NCBI GenBank assembly: GCA_963820395.1
Contig: CAWGAE010000024.1
Span: 1-64,000 of the forward strand
DNA: 64,000 nt
Direction of reading: 5' to 3'
Source: DATFVJ01 sp963820395
GTDB taxonomy: Bacteria > Actinomycetota > Actinomycetes > Streptosporangiales > Streptosporangiaceae
In this document: positions 44,908-54,250 of the stretch, one piece after another
Layout: each line of letters opens with the position of its first letter
How positions within the stretch are numbered: position 1 is the first letter of the stretch
Notes under the pieces: generated by a model
Told to the model about the DNA's origin: nothing
Seen by the model: the letters and a program-made list of their open reading frames with translations, nothing else
Database searches by the model: none
Translations under genes and position numbers: made by a program

Positions 44908-46410
44908 TTACACGGCGGTCGGGAAGTGCATGTGCGCACGGTGGTGGTCTTGGTGCTCCGCACCCGGCCAGCGGCTGGTGATGGCCTTGGCGCGGGTGTA
45001 GAAGCGGATGCCCTCCGGGCCGTGGACGTGGGTGTCGCCGAACAGCGAGTCCTTCCAACCGCCGAAGGAGTAGAAAGCCATCGGCACCGGGATCGGGACG
45101 TTGATGCCGATCATCCCGACCCGCACGTTCCGCTGGAAATTCTTCGCGGCCAGGCCGCTGGACGTGAAGATCGCGGTGCCGTTGCCGTACGGGTTGGCGT
45201 TGACGATGCCGACCGCTTCGTCGAAGGTGCCGGCGCGGAGCACCACGAGGACAGGACCGAAGATCTCGTCGCGGTAGATGTCCATATCGGTTGTGACCTG
45301 ATCAAACAGGCACGGACCGACGAAGAAGCCGCCCTCGTGCCCGTCCACGACCAGGCTGCGGCCGTCGACCACGAGCGCGGCGCCCGCCTCGGCGCCCCGG
45401 TCGACGTAGCGGATAACGCGCTGCCGGGCTTCCGGCGTAACGACAGGACCCATGTCGGAGGCTTTCTCGCGGCCCGGTCCGACCTTCACCTCCCGGGCCT
45501 TTTCGCGGAGTCTGGCCACGAGGGCGTCACCCGCCTCGCCGACGACGACGACCGCGGAGATCGCCATGCAGCGCTGGCCGGCCGATCCATATCCGGCGGC
45601 GGTAATCTGGTTGGCCGCGAACTCGATGTCCGCGTCGGGGAGTACGACGGCGTGGTTCTTCGCCCCGCCGAGAGCCTGCACCCGCTTGCCGTTGCCGGAC
45701 GCCCGCCGGTGCACGTATTTCGCGATCGGTGTCGAGCCGACGAACGAAACCGCGGCAATGTCGGGGTGGTCGAGGATCGCGTCGACGGCGACCTTGTCAC
45801 CGTGGACGACGTTGAACACGCCTTCGGGCAGCCCGGCTTCGGCGTAGAGCTGCGCGATGAAGTTCGACGCGGACGGGTCGCGCTCGCTCGGTTTCAGGAT
45901 GAAGGTATTGCCGGCCGCGATCGCGATCGGGTGCATCCACATCGGCACCATCGCGGGGAAGTTGAACGGCGTGATCCCAGCGCAGACACCGAGCGGCTGC
46001 CGGAACGAGTAGGCGTCGACGCCGGTGGAGACCTGCTCGGAATACTCGCCCTTGAGCAGCGTCGGGATGCCGCAGGCGTACTCGACGACCTCCATGCCGC
46101 GGGTTACCTCGCCCTTGGCGTCGGAGACGACCTTGCCGTGCTCGTCGGCGACGATCTCGGACAGCTTGTCCAGGTTGCGCTCGACCAGGTCGCGCAAGGC
46201 GAACATGATGCGTGCCCGACGGGTGAGCGACACGTCGCGCCACTCGCCGAACGCCTTCCTGGCGGCCGCCGCGGCGGTGTCGACGTCGGACGGCTCGGCC
46301 AGCGCGACCTGGGCCTGCCGCGCACCAGTCGCGGGATTGTAGACGGGGCCGAACCGAGTCGACGCCCCGGTCGTCTCCGATCCGGCGATCCAGTGCTGGA
46401 TGGTGCGCAT
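44908..46410 (-). CDS. mmsA: CoA-acylating methylmalonate-semialdehyde dehydrogenase
   Basis: 500 residues, ALDH fold: FGPVYNPATGARQAQVAL, GVCAGITPFNFPAMVPMWMH, KRVQALGGAKNHAVVLPDAD and the catalytic Cys in YGSAGQRCMAIS; KNHAVV in place of the usual Glu motif marks the MmsA/IolA group. It turns malonate or methylmalonate semialdehyde into acetyl- or propionyl-CoA, the last step of inositol breakdown. The start MRTIQHWIAG at 46410 is canonical. Confidence 0.94.
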   Translation of the reverse strand: MRTIQHWIAGSETTGASTRFGPVYNPATGARQAQVALAEPSDVDTAAAAARKAFGEWRDVSLTRRARIMFALRDLVERNLDKLSEIVADEHGKVVSDAKGEVTRGMEVVEYACGIPTLLKGEYSEQVSTGVDAYSFRQPLGVCAGITPFNFPAMVPMWMHPIAIAAGNTFILKPSERDPSASNFIAQLYAEAGLPEGVFNVVHGDKVAVDAILDHPDIAAVSFVGSTPIAKYVHRRASGNGKRVQALGGAKNHAVVLPDADIEFAANQITAAGYGSAGQRCMAISAVVVVGEAGDALVARLREKAREVKVGPGREKASDMGPVVTPEARQRVIRYVDRGAEAGAALVVDGRSLVVDGHEGGFFVGPCLFDQVTTDMDIYRDEIFGPVLVVLRAGTFDEAVGIVNANPYGNGTAIFTSSGLAAKNFQRNVRVGMIGINVPIPVPMAFYSFGGWKDSLFGDTHVHGPEGIRFYTRAKAITSRWPGAEHQDHHRAHMHFPTAV

Positions 46411-46424
46411 AACCTGTGGCTCCT

Positions 46425-48302
46425 TCAGAGATAGACGCGCTGGCCGCGCTTCGCAACCTCGTATGCCGCGCGTGCCTTGTCGGTGCTGTCGAGTGCGGAG
46501 ACCTCGGACACCGGAACGTCCCACCAGCCCTCGGACGAAGGGACGGGTGCGAGCGGATCGGTTTCCACGTACACGACGGTCGTCCGGTCCGACGCCTTCG
46601 CGCGTTCCAGGCCGGCCCGGAACTCCGCCACGGTCCGGGTCCGCAGCACGTCGGCACCGAGGCTGGCAGCGTTCGCCGCGAGGTCGACCGGGAGGATGTC
46701 GCCATCGAGCAGACCGGTCTGCGGGTCGCGGTAGCGGTAGCTGGTGCCGAACCGCTGCGAACCCGAGGACTCCGAGAGCGCGCCGATCGAGGCGAAGCCA
46801 TGGTTTTCGACGAGGACGATCGTCAGCTTGATCCGCTCGGCGACCGCGGTGACGATCTCCTGCGCCATCATCAGGTACGACCCGTCGCCGACGAGCACGA
46901 ACACCTCGCGGCCCGGGTCGGCCAGCTTGGCGCCGAGCCCGCCGGCGATCTCATACCCCATGCATGAATAGCCGTACTCGACGTGGTACTGCTTCGGGTC
47001 GCGCGCGCGCCACAGCATCTGCAGGTCACCAGGCATGCTCCCGGCCGCCTGGACGACGACGTCCCGTTCACCGATGAGCTCGTTGAGCGCGCCGAGAATC
47101 TCTGTCTGCGCCGGCAGCGGCTGGTGGCCGAGGTGGTACGCGCGGTCGACCACCTGCCGCCAGCCGCTGGCCAGCTGCTGCGCGCGGGCGGTGTACGCGT
47201 CGTCGACGCGGTAGCCGCCCATCGGTGCGGCCAGTGCCTCCAGCCCGGCTCGCGCATCGGCGACAATCCAGACGCCCGCGTGTTTCGCGGCGTCGAACGC
47301 CGCGACGTTGATGTTGACGAACCGGACGCCCGGGTCCTGGAAGGCCGTGCGCGACGCGGTGGTGAAGTCGCTGTAGCGTGTGCCGATGCCGACGACCACG
47401 TCAGCCTCGCGCGCCAGCGCGTTCGCGACAGGTGACCCGGTGGCGCCGACGCCGCCGACGGCACACGGGTGATCCCATGGCAGTGAGCCTTTGCCCGCCT
47501 GAGTGTCCGAGACCGGGATCCCCGTCGCCTCGGCGAAGCGGCGCAGCGCTTCGGTGGCCTCTGAGTAGATGACGCCGCCGCCGGCCACGATCAGCGGCTT
47601 GCGCGCTGACCGCAGCAGCTCGACGGCGCGGGCCAGGGCGGCGGGGTCCGGCACCGGACGCGGCACGTGCCAGACCCGGGTACGGAACAGCTCATCCGGC
47701 CAGTCGTACGCCTCCGCCTGCACGTCCTGCGGCAGCGCCAGCGTCACCGCGCCGGCCTCGGCCGGATCGGTGAGCACGCGCATCGCGGCAAGCAAAGCCG
47801 ACGGCAGCTGCTCGGGACGGTTGATCCGGTCCCAGAACCGCGACACCGGCTTGAACGCGTCGTTGACTGACACGTCGTAGGACCGCGGGTCCTCCAGCTC
47901 CTGCAGTACCGGATTGGTGGCCCGGGTGGCGAAGAAGTCACTCGGCAGCAGCAGCACTGGGATCCGGTTGATCGTCGCGAGGGCCGCTCCGGTCACCATG
48001 TTGGTCGAGCCAGGGCCGATGGAGGCGGTACAGGCGAAGGTTTGCAGCCGGTTCCGCATCCGCGCGAAACCGACCGACGCGTGCACCATCGCCTGTTCGT
48101 TGCGTGCCAGGTAATAGGGCAGGTCCGCGGACTTTGTGGTATGCGCCTCGAGCAATGCCTGACCGACGCCCGCGACGTTGCCATGCCCGAAAATGCCGAA
48201 GCAGCCGGGGATGAGCCTTCGCTCCACGCCGTCGCGCTCGCTCCGCTGGCTGGCCAGGAACCGCACCAGAGCCTGGGCGACGGTGAGGCGGACGGTGCTC
48301 AC
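46425..48302 (-). CDS. iolD: Trihydroxycyclohexane-1,2-dione acylhydrolase
   Basis: 625 residues, thiamine diphosphate enzyme: LTVAQALVRFLASQRSERDG, IPGCFGIFGHGNVAGVGQAL with the Glu-containing N-terminal site, VMVHASVGFARMRNRLQTF-like region and the ThDP motif VLVGDGSYLMMAQEIVTAV. It opens the ring of the diketo-inositol intermediate to 5-deoxy-glucuronate. GTG at 48302 overlaps the iolB stop by four bases and MSTVRLTVAQ is a standard start. Confidence 0.95.
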   Translation of the reverse strand: MSTVRLTVAQALVRFLASQRSERDGVERRLIPGCFGIFGHGNVAGVGQALLEAHTTKSADLPYYLARNEQAMVHASVGFARMRNRLQTFACTASIGPGSTNMVTGAALATINRIPVLLLPSDFFATRATNPVLQELEDPRSYDVSVNDAFKPVSRFWDRINRPEQLPSALLAAMRVLTDPAEAGAVTLALPQDVQAEAYDWPDELFRTRVWHVPRPVPDPAALARAVELLRSARKPLIVAGGGVIYSEATEALRRFAEATGIPVSDTQAGKGSLPWDHPCAVGGVGATGSPVANALAREADVVVGIGTRYSDFTTASRTAFQDPGVRFVNINVAAFDAAKHAGVWIVADARAGLEALAAPMGGYRVDDAYTARAQQLASGWRQVVDRAYHLGHQPLPAQTEILGALNELIGERDVVVQAAGSMPGDLQMLWRARDPKQYHVEYGYSCMGYEIAGGLGAKLADPGREVFVLVGDGSYLMMAQEIVTAVAERIKLTIVLVENHGFASIGALSESSGSQRFGTSYRYRDPQTGLLDGDILPVDLAANAASLGADVLRTRTVAEFRAGLERAKASDRTTVVYVETDPLAPVPSSEGWWDVPVSEVSALDSTDKARAAYEVAKRGQRVYL

Positions 48303-49180
48303 GGTAGGGCCCCTTTGCCGGTAGCGGACGTCAGCGGCAGACGTGGATCGACCGGCTGGTCGCGCCACGTGCGGCGGATCCATGCGTGCGCCGGGTCGTC
48401 GCAGAAGCGCCAGCTGCGCTCGTCAGCCGGTCCTGCCATGACGTTGAGGTAGTAGAGGTCGTAGCCGGGTGCGGCGATCGACGGCCCGTGCCAGCCGTGC
48501 GGGATGAGCACGGCGTCGCCGGTGCGGACCTCGGCCAGCACGTCGATGGGACGGTCGGCGGTGCCGTACACCCGCTGGTAGGCGAGCCCGGGGGTCTCGA
48601 AGTAGTAGATCTCCTCGAGCTCGACCTCGCCCTCACGTGCCTGGTCGTGCTTGTGCGGCGGGTATGACGACCAGTTCCCGCCCGGCGTGAGCACCTCGAC
48701 GGCGATGAGCTTGTCGCAGTCGAATGCCTCAGGTGCGCAGAAGTTGTTCACCTGCCGGCTGGCCTGACCTGTGCCGCGCAGTTCGACCGGCACGTCTTCG
48801 GCGGCTCCGTAGCGCGGCGGCAGGTGTCGCGTGCACCGCGCCGATGGCAGGGCGAAGCGCCCGCCACCCGCCGAGGTCACCGTCACCGTCGCGTCGCGCG
48901 GTGCGTAGGCGAAGTCGCTGACCCGCGTGAACACATCGCGCCGCCCATGCAAGTCGAAGTTCTCGCCGTCGCAGGTCACGGTGCAGGATCCGGACAGCGG
49001 CAGCACCAGCAGCTCGTCGTCACCGGTCGCCCACGTGTGCGCCGCACCAGCCTGCAACGCCAGCACACGAAGGCCGGAGTAGGCCCACCCGGCGCGCTCC
49101 GGCGTCACCACCAGGGAGAAGGCGCCGTCGCCGCCGAATCCATCCCGAAGATACAGTTTCTCGTCCACAACATCATCCAC
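48299..49180 (-). CDS. iolB: 5-deoxy-glucuronate isomerase
   Basis: 293 residues, double cupin: GWAYSGLRVLALQAG, PSARCTRHLPPRYGAAE, NWSSYPPHKHDQAREGEVEL (metal-binding His/Glu) and VLIPHGWHGPSIAAPGYDLY. IolB isomerises 5-deoxy-D-glucuronate for the kinase IolC. Operon position between iolD and the aldolase remnant is standard for actinobacteria. Confidence 0.95.
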   Translation of the reverse strand: MDDVVDEKLYLRDGFGGDGAFSLVVTPERAGWAYSGLRVLALQAGAAHTWATGDDELLVLPLSGSCTVTCDGENFDLHGRRDVFTRVSDFAYAPRDATVTVTSAGGGRFALPSARCTRHLPPRYGAAEDVPVELRGTGQASRQVNNFCAPEAFDCDKLIAVEVLTPGGNWSSYPPHKHDQAREGEVELEEIYYFETPGLAYQRVYGTADRPIDVLAEVRTGDAVLIPHGWHGPSIAAPGYDLYYLNVMAGPADERSWRFCDDPAHAWIRRTWRDQPVDPRLPLTSATGKGALP

Positions 49181-49566
49181 GCATCAGGCTGACGGCGGTG
49201 TCAACGGCGCCGGTCACGTCGTCATCGGGCGGGAAGAGCAACGTCCGGCCCACGACGAGCCCATGCACGGCAGGCATTTGAAGTACCCTATGCCAGCGGT
49301 CGAAGGCGGCGTTCTGGTCGGCGCTCACCTCACCGCCGAGCAGCAGGGCCGGCAGCGTCGACGCGGCGAGCACGCGCTCCATGTCCTCGCCAGTGGACGG
49401 TCCCCCACCCGCAGCGCGCCTCGCGCCGGGTGGTCGGCGGCGATGATGAACAGCTGATCTTCGTCGGGAGCAGCGCGCCGCGGCGCTTCCGCTGGGCGGC
49501 TGCCCGGGAGATGGCTTGCGGCCGCCGCGTCCGCACGTCGAGGATCGCCCTGAGGCCATCAGGCAT
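49173..49566 (-). pseudogene. Class I aldolase of the iol cluster (Cgl0158 type), internal deletion
   Basis: The start MPDGLRAILDVRTRRPQAIS, RAAAQRKRRGALLP and, in the next frame, DEDQLFIIAADHPARGALRVG is the N-terminus of the (beta/alpha)8 aldolase normally found between iolC and iolB in actinobacteria. The sequence then jumps to the C-terminal DMERVLAASTLPALLLGGEV, VLQMPAVHGLVVGRTLLFPP. About 160 of about 290 residues are missing, plus one frameshift. This should remove the step that splits 2-deoxy-5-keto-gluconate 6-phosphate unless another aldolase replaces it. Confidence 0.8.
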
Positions 49567-50521
49567 TCGTGCCCTCCCGTGGTCCCCCATTCAGCAGCGC
49601 CTCGACCTCCGCCGCGGTCGGCATGGCGTCGGAACAGGCCAGCCGCGAGGCCACGATGGCGCCGGCGGCGTTCGCGAAGCGCACCACCCGCTCCACGTCC
49701 CAGCGGGCGAGTAGTCCATGGCAGAGCGCTCCGCCGAACGCGTCCCCGGCGCCCAGGCCGTTTACCACGTCGACGGGCACCGGCGGCACCTCGACGGCCA
49801 TGGTGCGATCGTGCGCAAGCACGCCCTTCGGGCCCTGCTTAACTATCGCGAGCCCGGCGCCGAACTCATGCAGTGCCTGCGCGGCGGCCAACGGCTCCCG
49901 CTCACCCACCGCGGTATCACACTCATCGAGGTTGCCGACCGCGACGCTCACGTGCGGCAGCGCCTGCTGTACCCAGCGGCGGGCGTCCCGCCGCGATGGC
50001 CAGAACTGCGCCCGGTAATCCAGGTCGAGGACCGTGATCCCCTGCCCGCCACGCGCCTCCAGCGCGGTGAGGGTCGCGGAGCGGCTCGGCTCGTCGGAGA
50101 GCCCGGTAACGGTGACCCAGAAGACGCCAGCAGACCGGATCGCGTCGAGGTCGAGCTGCTCGCCGCGTATCTCCAGGTCTGGCGCCTTGGGCCAACGATA
50201 GAAGTAGATCGGGAAGCTATCCGGCGGGAAGATCTCGCAGAATGTCACCGGCGTGGGCAGCCCCTGGACCGCGGCGACGTACCGGTCGTCGACGCCATAG
50301 GCCCGCAGCGCCTTGTGCACGAACCTGCCGAACGGGTCGTCGCCGGTACGGGTGATGACCGCCGTTCGGCGCTGATATCGGGCAGCGGCGACGGCGACGT
50401 TGGTCGCACTGCCGCCGAGCCACTTGCCGAAGGTCTCGACGTCCTCAAGCCCGACACCAGCCTGCAGCGGGTACAGGTCGACGCCGACACGCCCCATCGT
50501 GAGAACCTCCAGGGGGCTCAC
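49559..50521 (-). CDS. iolC: 5-dehydro-2-deoxygluconokinase
   Basis: About 320 residues, PfkB/ribokinase family: TMGRVGVDLYPLQ, WLGGSATNVAVAAARYQRRT, VTFCEIFPPDSFPIYFYRWP (IolC-specific) and the catalytic VNGLGAGDAFGGALCHGL. Phosphorylates 2-deoxy-5-keto-D-gluconate. GTG at 50521 is used; it overlaps the stop of a 30-codon upstream ORF. First large gene of the inositol operon. Confidence 0.93.
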   Translation of the reverse strand: MSPLEVLTMGRVGVDLYPLQAGVGLEDVETFGKWLGGSATNVAVAAARYQRRTAVITRTGDDPFGRFVHKALRAYGVDDRYVAAVQGLPTPVTFCEIFPPDSFPIYFYRWPKAPDLEIRGEQLDLDAIRSAGVFWVTVTGLSDEPSRSATLTALEARGGQGITVLDLDYRAQFWPSRRDARRWVQQALPHVSVAVGNLDECDTAVGEREPLAAAQALHEFGAGLAIVKQGPKGVLAHDRTMAVEVPPVPVDVVNGLGAGDAFGGALCHGLLARWDVERVVRFANAAGAIVASRLACSDAMPTAAEVEALLNGGPREGTNA

Positions 50522-50610
50522 GCGGGCCCCCTGAGGCACCGCAAGCTCCCGTGGGGTGCCTGTGCCTGGACTGTGACGGTTCGCTCGTTACCCGCAAGTA
50601 GCACGCGCAT
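50518..50610 (-). CDS. 30-codon upstream ORF coupled to iolC
   Basis: MRVLLAGNERTVTVQAQAPH then GSLRCLRGPA, with ccagggagg as a strong ribosome binding site and its TGA overlapping the iolC GTG. MRVLLAG resembles the start of ThuA-like proteins common near sugar operons, so it may be the stub of a deleted gene that now serves translational coupling. Confidence 0.4.
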   Translation of the reverse strand: MRVLLAGNERTVTVQAQAPHGSLRCLRGPA

Positions 50611-50796
50611 CGACGTCGCCTCCCTGGAGGTTTCGCCCCGCCGCCCGGAGAACCGGTGAGTTGCTGTCTTTCTACGCCCGCGTTACAGGCAGGTCAAGGT
50701 TTTGTCCCGACATGCATACGTATTAATCTGATCGCAACCTGTCGACCTGATGTCATGATGGGTAGTGTCGCGATGTGCCGCACGAGAGAGGTACAT

Positions 50797-51540
50797 GTGA
50801 ACCGTTCCGCCCTGTCCATCCAGGTGGACCGGAACAGCCCGGTCCCGCTCTACTTCCAGGTGGCCCAGCACCTGGAAGACCTCATCGAGTCAGGTGGCCT
50901 GGCGACGGGGACGCGGCTCGAGAACGAGATCGACCTGGCCGACCGGCTTGGCCTTTCCCGGCCGACGGTGCGCAGGGCGATCGAGTATCTCGTCGACCGT
51001 GGGCTGCTGGTCCGCAAGCGTGGGGTGGGGACGCAGGTCGTCCATGCGAAGGTCCGGCGCCCGGTCGAGCTGACCAGCCTCTATGACGACCTGGCCAAGG
51101 CCCGGCGCGGTCCGTCCACCCGGGTACTCAGCTTCGCCATGGAACCGGCGTCTGACGCCCTCGCGCTCGAGCTCAGCATTCCCGCTGGAACGAAGGTTTA
51201 CGTCTTCGAACGGTTGCGATCTGCGGAGGCTGAACCGCTCGGACTCATGCGCAACCACGTTCCGGCGGATCTGCTGTGCCTTACCCCGGAGGATCTCGAG
51301 GCGCACGGCCTCTACGACCTGTTCCGCGCGAACGGCATCAACCTGAGGATTGCCAAGCAGTCCATCGGGGCGCGCGCCGCGACGGCCGCCGAGGCTCGCG
51401 CGCTGGGCGAGACCAAGGGCGCGCCGCTGCTGACGATGGTGCGCGCGGCCTATGACGATCAGGGGCGTGCGGTCGAGCACGGCAGCCACCTCTACCGGGC
51501 CTCGATATACAGCTTCGATCTCACTTTGACCGGCTGGTGA
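50797..51540 (+). CDS. GntR-family regulator (HutC/FadR-like), probable iol repressor
   Basis: 247 residues: winged helix-turn-helix (VPLYFQVAQHLEDLIESGGL, LADRLGLSRPTVRRAIEYLV, RKRGVGTQVV) and a UTRA effector domain (FERLRSAEAEPLGLMRNHVP, YRASIYSFDLTLT). Divergent from the inositol operon across about 190-280 bp, the usual place for IolR/GntR regulators that respond to an inositol catabolite. GTG at 50797 follows gagagagg. A small palindrome (atacgtat near 50718) lies in the shared region. Confidence 0.9.
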   Translation: MNRSALSIQVDRNSPVPLYFQVAQHLEDLIESGGLATGTRLENEIDLADRLGLSRPTVRRAIEYLVDRGLLVRKRGVGTQVVHAKVRRPVELTSLYDDLAKARRGPSTRVLSFAMEPASDALALELSIPAGTKVYVFERLRSAEAEPLGLMRNHVPADLLCLTPEDLEAHGLYDLFRANGINLRIAKQSIGARAATAAEARALGETKGAPLLTMVRAAYDDQGRAVEHGSHLYRASIYSFDLTLTGW

Positions 51541-51626
51541 TCCGCCACCGCGCCCTACATTGCCGCGGTGCCCGGGGAGCCGTTCGTAATCGCGCTCACT
51601 CAGATGCCAGCCGCCATCGCGGTCGC

Positions 51627-51745
51627 TCAGATACCGGCCGCCGCCCCTGCCGCCTTCAGGTTCTCCGCTGCCAGGCGCAGCCCTTCAATCTGATCCAGTT
51701 CCCCACCTGGTGCTGCGAAGCACCACAGCGCCACCCCGTCCCTGA
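51627..51745 (-). pseudogene. TIM-barrel sugar isomerase fragment (tentative)
   Basis: The minus strand reads GVALWCFAAPGGELDQIEGL and RLAAENLKAAGAAAG before a stop. The AAENLKAAGAAAG helix resembles the middle of IolE/IolI-type isomerases. Short and unconfirmed. Confidence 0.25.
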
Positions 51746-51752
51746 AGCAGCG

Positions 51753-51916
51753 TCAGGTCAACTCCACGGGCGCGGCGTTCTCGCTGGACTCGGCTAGCGC
51801 CTGCAGGGCGCGAGCCTGGTCGATGGCGTCCGCACGTCCAAAGGGCACCGAGTCGCCTGCCCAACCACCCGGCCAATGCTCGCGGTGGACAACAGCCCCC
51901 AGCGCACAGGGTTCAC
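51753..51916 (-). pseudogene. Gfo/Idh/MocA dehydrogenase with its middle deleted
   Basis: GTG with ggaggg upstream opens MNPVRWGLLSTASIGRVV, the NAD-binding start of this family. The next frame is already its C-terminal end, SVPFGRADAIDQARALQALA then ESSENAAPVELT and stop. About 300 residues between are gone. Confidence 0.65.
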
Positions 51917-51997
51917 TGGCTGGCTCCCTCCGGGCGGGTCAGCGCGTCGCGGCTGGCGGTGACAGGTGAGCCAGCACCTTGAGCGCCGCCTGGTCGC

Positions 51998-53374
51998 TCA
52001 GCCGCTGATCCAGACGCTCTTGATGTTGCAGAACTCCCTGATGCCGTGCGCGGACAGCTCCCGACCGTATCCAGAGTGCTTGATCCCGCCGAAAGGAAGC
52101 TCGGGGTACGACGTGGTCATGCCGTTGATGAAGACCTGGCCTGCTTCGAGTTCGCGGCTGAACTGCTCCCGCTCGGCGGGATCGGTGGTCCACGCGTTCG
52201 AGCCAAGCCCGAACGTGGTGGCGTTGGCCACCTCGATCGCACGGTCGATGTCCGGGACCCGGTACAGGCCGGCTACCGGGCCGAATACTTCCTCCGCATA
52301 CATCCGCATCTGCGGCGTCAGCCTCGCGATGACGGTCGGCGGGTAGAACCAGCCGGGCCCATTTACGCGGCTCCCGCCGCAGAGCACCTCCGCGCCCTTG
52401 CCGACCGCGTCATCCACAAGCTCGGCGACATCTTCCCGGCCCTGCTTCGTGGCGAGCGGCCCGACATCCGTGGACGGGACCATCGGGTCACCGACCGCCA
52501 GGCGGCGCATCCGCGTGACAAACCGCTCGGCGAACGCGTCGTAGATGGCATGGTGGACGATGAAGCGCTTCGCGGCGATGCACGACTGCCCGTTGTTCTG
52601 CACCCGCGCGGTGACCGCGACCTCGGCGGCCCGGTCCAGATCCGCCGAGGGCATGACCACGTAGGGATCGCTGCCACCGAGCTCGAGCACGGCCTTCTTG
52701 ATCTCGCTGCCCGCGATCCGCGCGACCGAGCGGCCGGCCGGCTCGCTCCCGGTCAAGGTCACCGCGACGACACGCGGGTCCCGCAGCACCCCCTCGACCG
52801 CGCCGGACCCGATCAGCAAGGTCTGGAAGCAGCCCCCGGGGAAGCCGCCGCGCCGAAGGACGTCCTCCAGGTAGAGGGCGGTCTGCGGCACGTTCGACGC
52901 GTGCTTGAGCAACCCCACGTTCCCGGCCATCAAGGCCGGCGCGGCGAACCGCACCACCTGCCATAGCGGGAAGTTCCACGGCATCACCGCGAGCACGACG
53001 CCAAGGGGCTGGTAGCGAACATATGCGCGGCTCGCACCCACGGCCTGCGCGTCAGCCGGCTCGTCAGCGATGAACCCGGGCGCGCGCTCCGCGTAGAACC
53101 GCATCGCCTTGGCGCACTTGGCGGCCTCCCCCCTGGCCTGTGCGAGCGGCTTACCCATCTCGATCGTCATCAGCCTGCTCACGCTGTCAAGCTCAGCGTC
53201 GAGCACGTCTGCGCTCGCCCGCAGCCAGCACGCCCGATCGGCGAACGAGGTCAGCCGGTAGCTGAGAAATGTCTCGTGGGCCAGCGCGATCCGGGCGTCG
53301 ACCTCAGCGTGCTCGAGTTCCTTGAATTCCTGAAGTGTCTCACCAGTTACTGGACTGACGGTCGCGATCGGCAT
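51998..53374 (-). CDS. gabD: NAD(P)-dependent succinate-semialdehyde dehydrogenase
   Basis: 458 residues, ALDH family: YVRYQPLGVVLAVMPWNFPL, KKAVLELGGSDPYVVMPSAD (Glu), NNGQSCIAAKRFIVHHAIYD (catalytic Cys), GWFYPPTVI and PELPFGGIKHSGYGRELSAH. The sequence type is the succinate-semialdehyde/GabD1 group, feeding the TCA cycle from GABA or related aldehydes. It follows the Gfo/Idh remnant, suggesting it once belonged to a sugar or polyol operon. Intact; ATG at 53374. Confidence 0.88.
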   Translation of the reverse strand: MPIATVSPVTGETLQEFKELEHAEVDARIALAHETFLSYRLTSFADRACWLRASADVLDAELDSVSRLMTIEMGKPLAQARGEAAKCAKAMRFYAERAPGFIADEPADAQAVGASRAYVRYQPLGVVLAVMPWNFPLWQVVRFAAPALMAGNVGLLKHASNVPQTALYLEDVLRRGGFPGGCFQTLLIGSGAVEGVLRDPRVVAVTLTGSEPAGRSVARIAGSEIKKAVLELGGSDPYVVMPSADLDRAAEVAVTARVQNNGQSCIAAKRFIVHHAIYDAFAERFVTRMRRLAVGDPMVPSTDVGPLATKQGREDVAELVDDAVGKGAEVLCGGSRVNGPGWFYPPTVIARLTPQMRMYAEEVFGPVAGLYRVPDIDRAIEVANATTFGLGSNAWTTDPAEREQFSRELEAGQVFINGMTTSYPELPFGGIKHSGYGRELSAHGIREFCNIKSVWISG

Positions 53375-53599
53375 GCGAGACCTCCATTCTGCGGCAGACC
53401 ACCCGCGGGTCCGGGCCCTGCCCGGACGATCTGCACGTCACGTACCCATTTCACCAAGGCTGCCACGGCTGATCCCGGCCGGGTCCGGCCGGCGGCGGCA
53501 CCGGCGGCGGGCGCCCTCACGTCATGCCGCGCGGCTCCCGGCTGACAGGAACCACGTTGCCGGGCCGCGGTCCGGCAGGCTCTGTCGTACGGGACCACC

Positions 53600-54150
53600 A
53601 CCACAGCCGTGGTCGGAGTCGACGAACGCGACAAGCTGCGTGCCCGCCGTCGCGAGGCCCGTGTTGCGCGCCGCCGCCGGCCCGCCGCGCGACGCCCTGC
53701 GCAGGTAGAGCGCGCCCGCCGTCGAGGCTACCGCCGCGACGGCGGCAGAGTCCGCGGAGCAGTCGTCCACCACGATGACCGGCAGTCGCCGATGCCGGCC
53801 AGGCACCGGGTCAGTTCAGCCACCCGGTCGCGGACGGGTATCACGACGGTGACCTGACCCGGGTCCGGGCCTTCCACCGGGATGGGATGCGCCAGCCCCG
53901 CGTCGAGGAGCCTGCGGGCGAGTACCCGCGCCGCGGGCCTGTCCGGCACGGGCGTGCCGTGCCACCAGGCGCCGACCATCGCGGCAGCCGCCGGGCTGAG
54001 TCGCAGCAGCCGGTAAGGAGAGCCGCCGAGGAGGACGGTGCCGCCCCGCGATGAGCTCAGCCCCGGGTCGGGGCGCAGCCGCAGCCCGGCGGGCGCGGGT
54101 AGCTGCCCGGCGGGCCCGGACGGGTTCACGGCGGGCCCGGGCGGGTTCAC
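53600..54150 (-). pseudogene. mftF: Mycofactocin glycosyltransferase, N-terminal remnant
   Basis: LPAPAGLRLRPDPGL, GGTVLLGGSPYRLLRLSP and GPDPGQVTVVIPVRDRVAEL in one frame, then IVVDDCSADSAAVAAVASTA, GGPAAARNTGLATAGTQLVA and FVDSD in another. This is the start of MftF, the family 2 glycosyltransferase that decorates the redox peptide mycofactocin. It stops at the DxD-type motif; the remaining 60 percent and the other mft genes are absent. The upstream repeat has extended the N-terminus. Confidence 0.72.
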
Positions 54151-54250
54151 GGCGGGCGGATCGGGCTCACGGCGGGCCCGGGCGGGTTCACGGCGGGCGG
54201 ATCGGGCTCACGGCGGGCCCGGGCGGGTTCACGGCGGGCGGGTCGGGCTG
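54130..54250. repeat. 41-bp tandem repeat, about three copies
   Basis: Unit begins ggcgggcccgggcgggttca and alternates with cggcgggcggatcgggctca. On the minus strand it reads as PPAVNPPGPAVSPIRPP-like residues in front of the mftF remnant. Confidence 0.8.

Noticed and set aside
44926..46434. 502-codon plus-strand frame opposite mmsA
   Set aside because: Composition is that of an antisense shadow (Asp/Arg/Val-rich, no domain); the minus strand encodes a complete aldehyde dehydrogenase.
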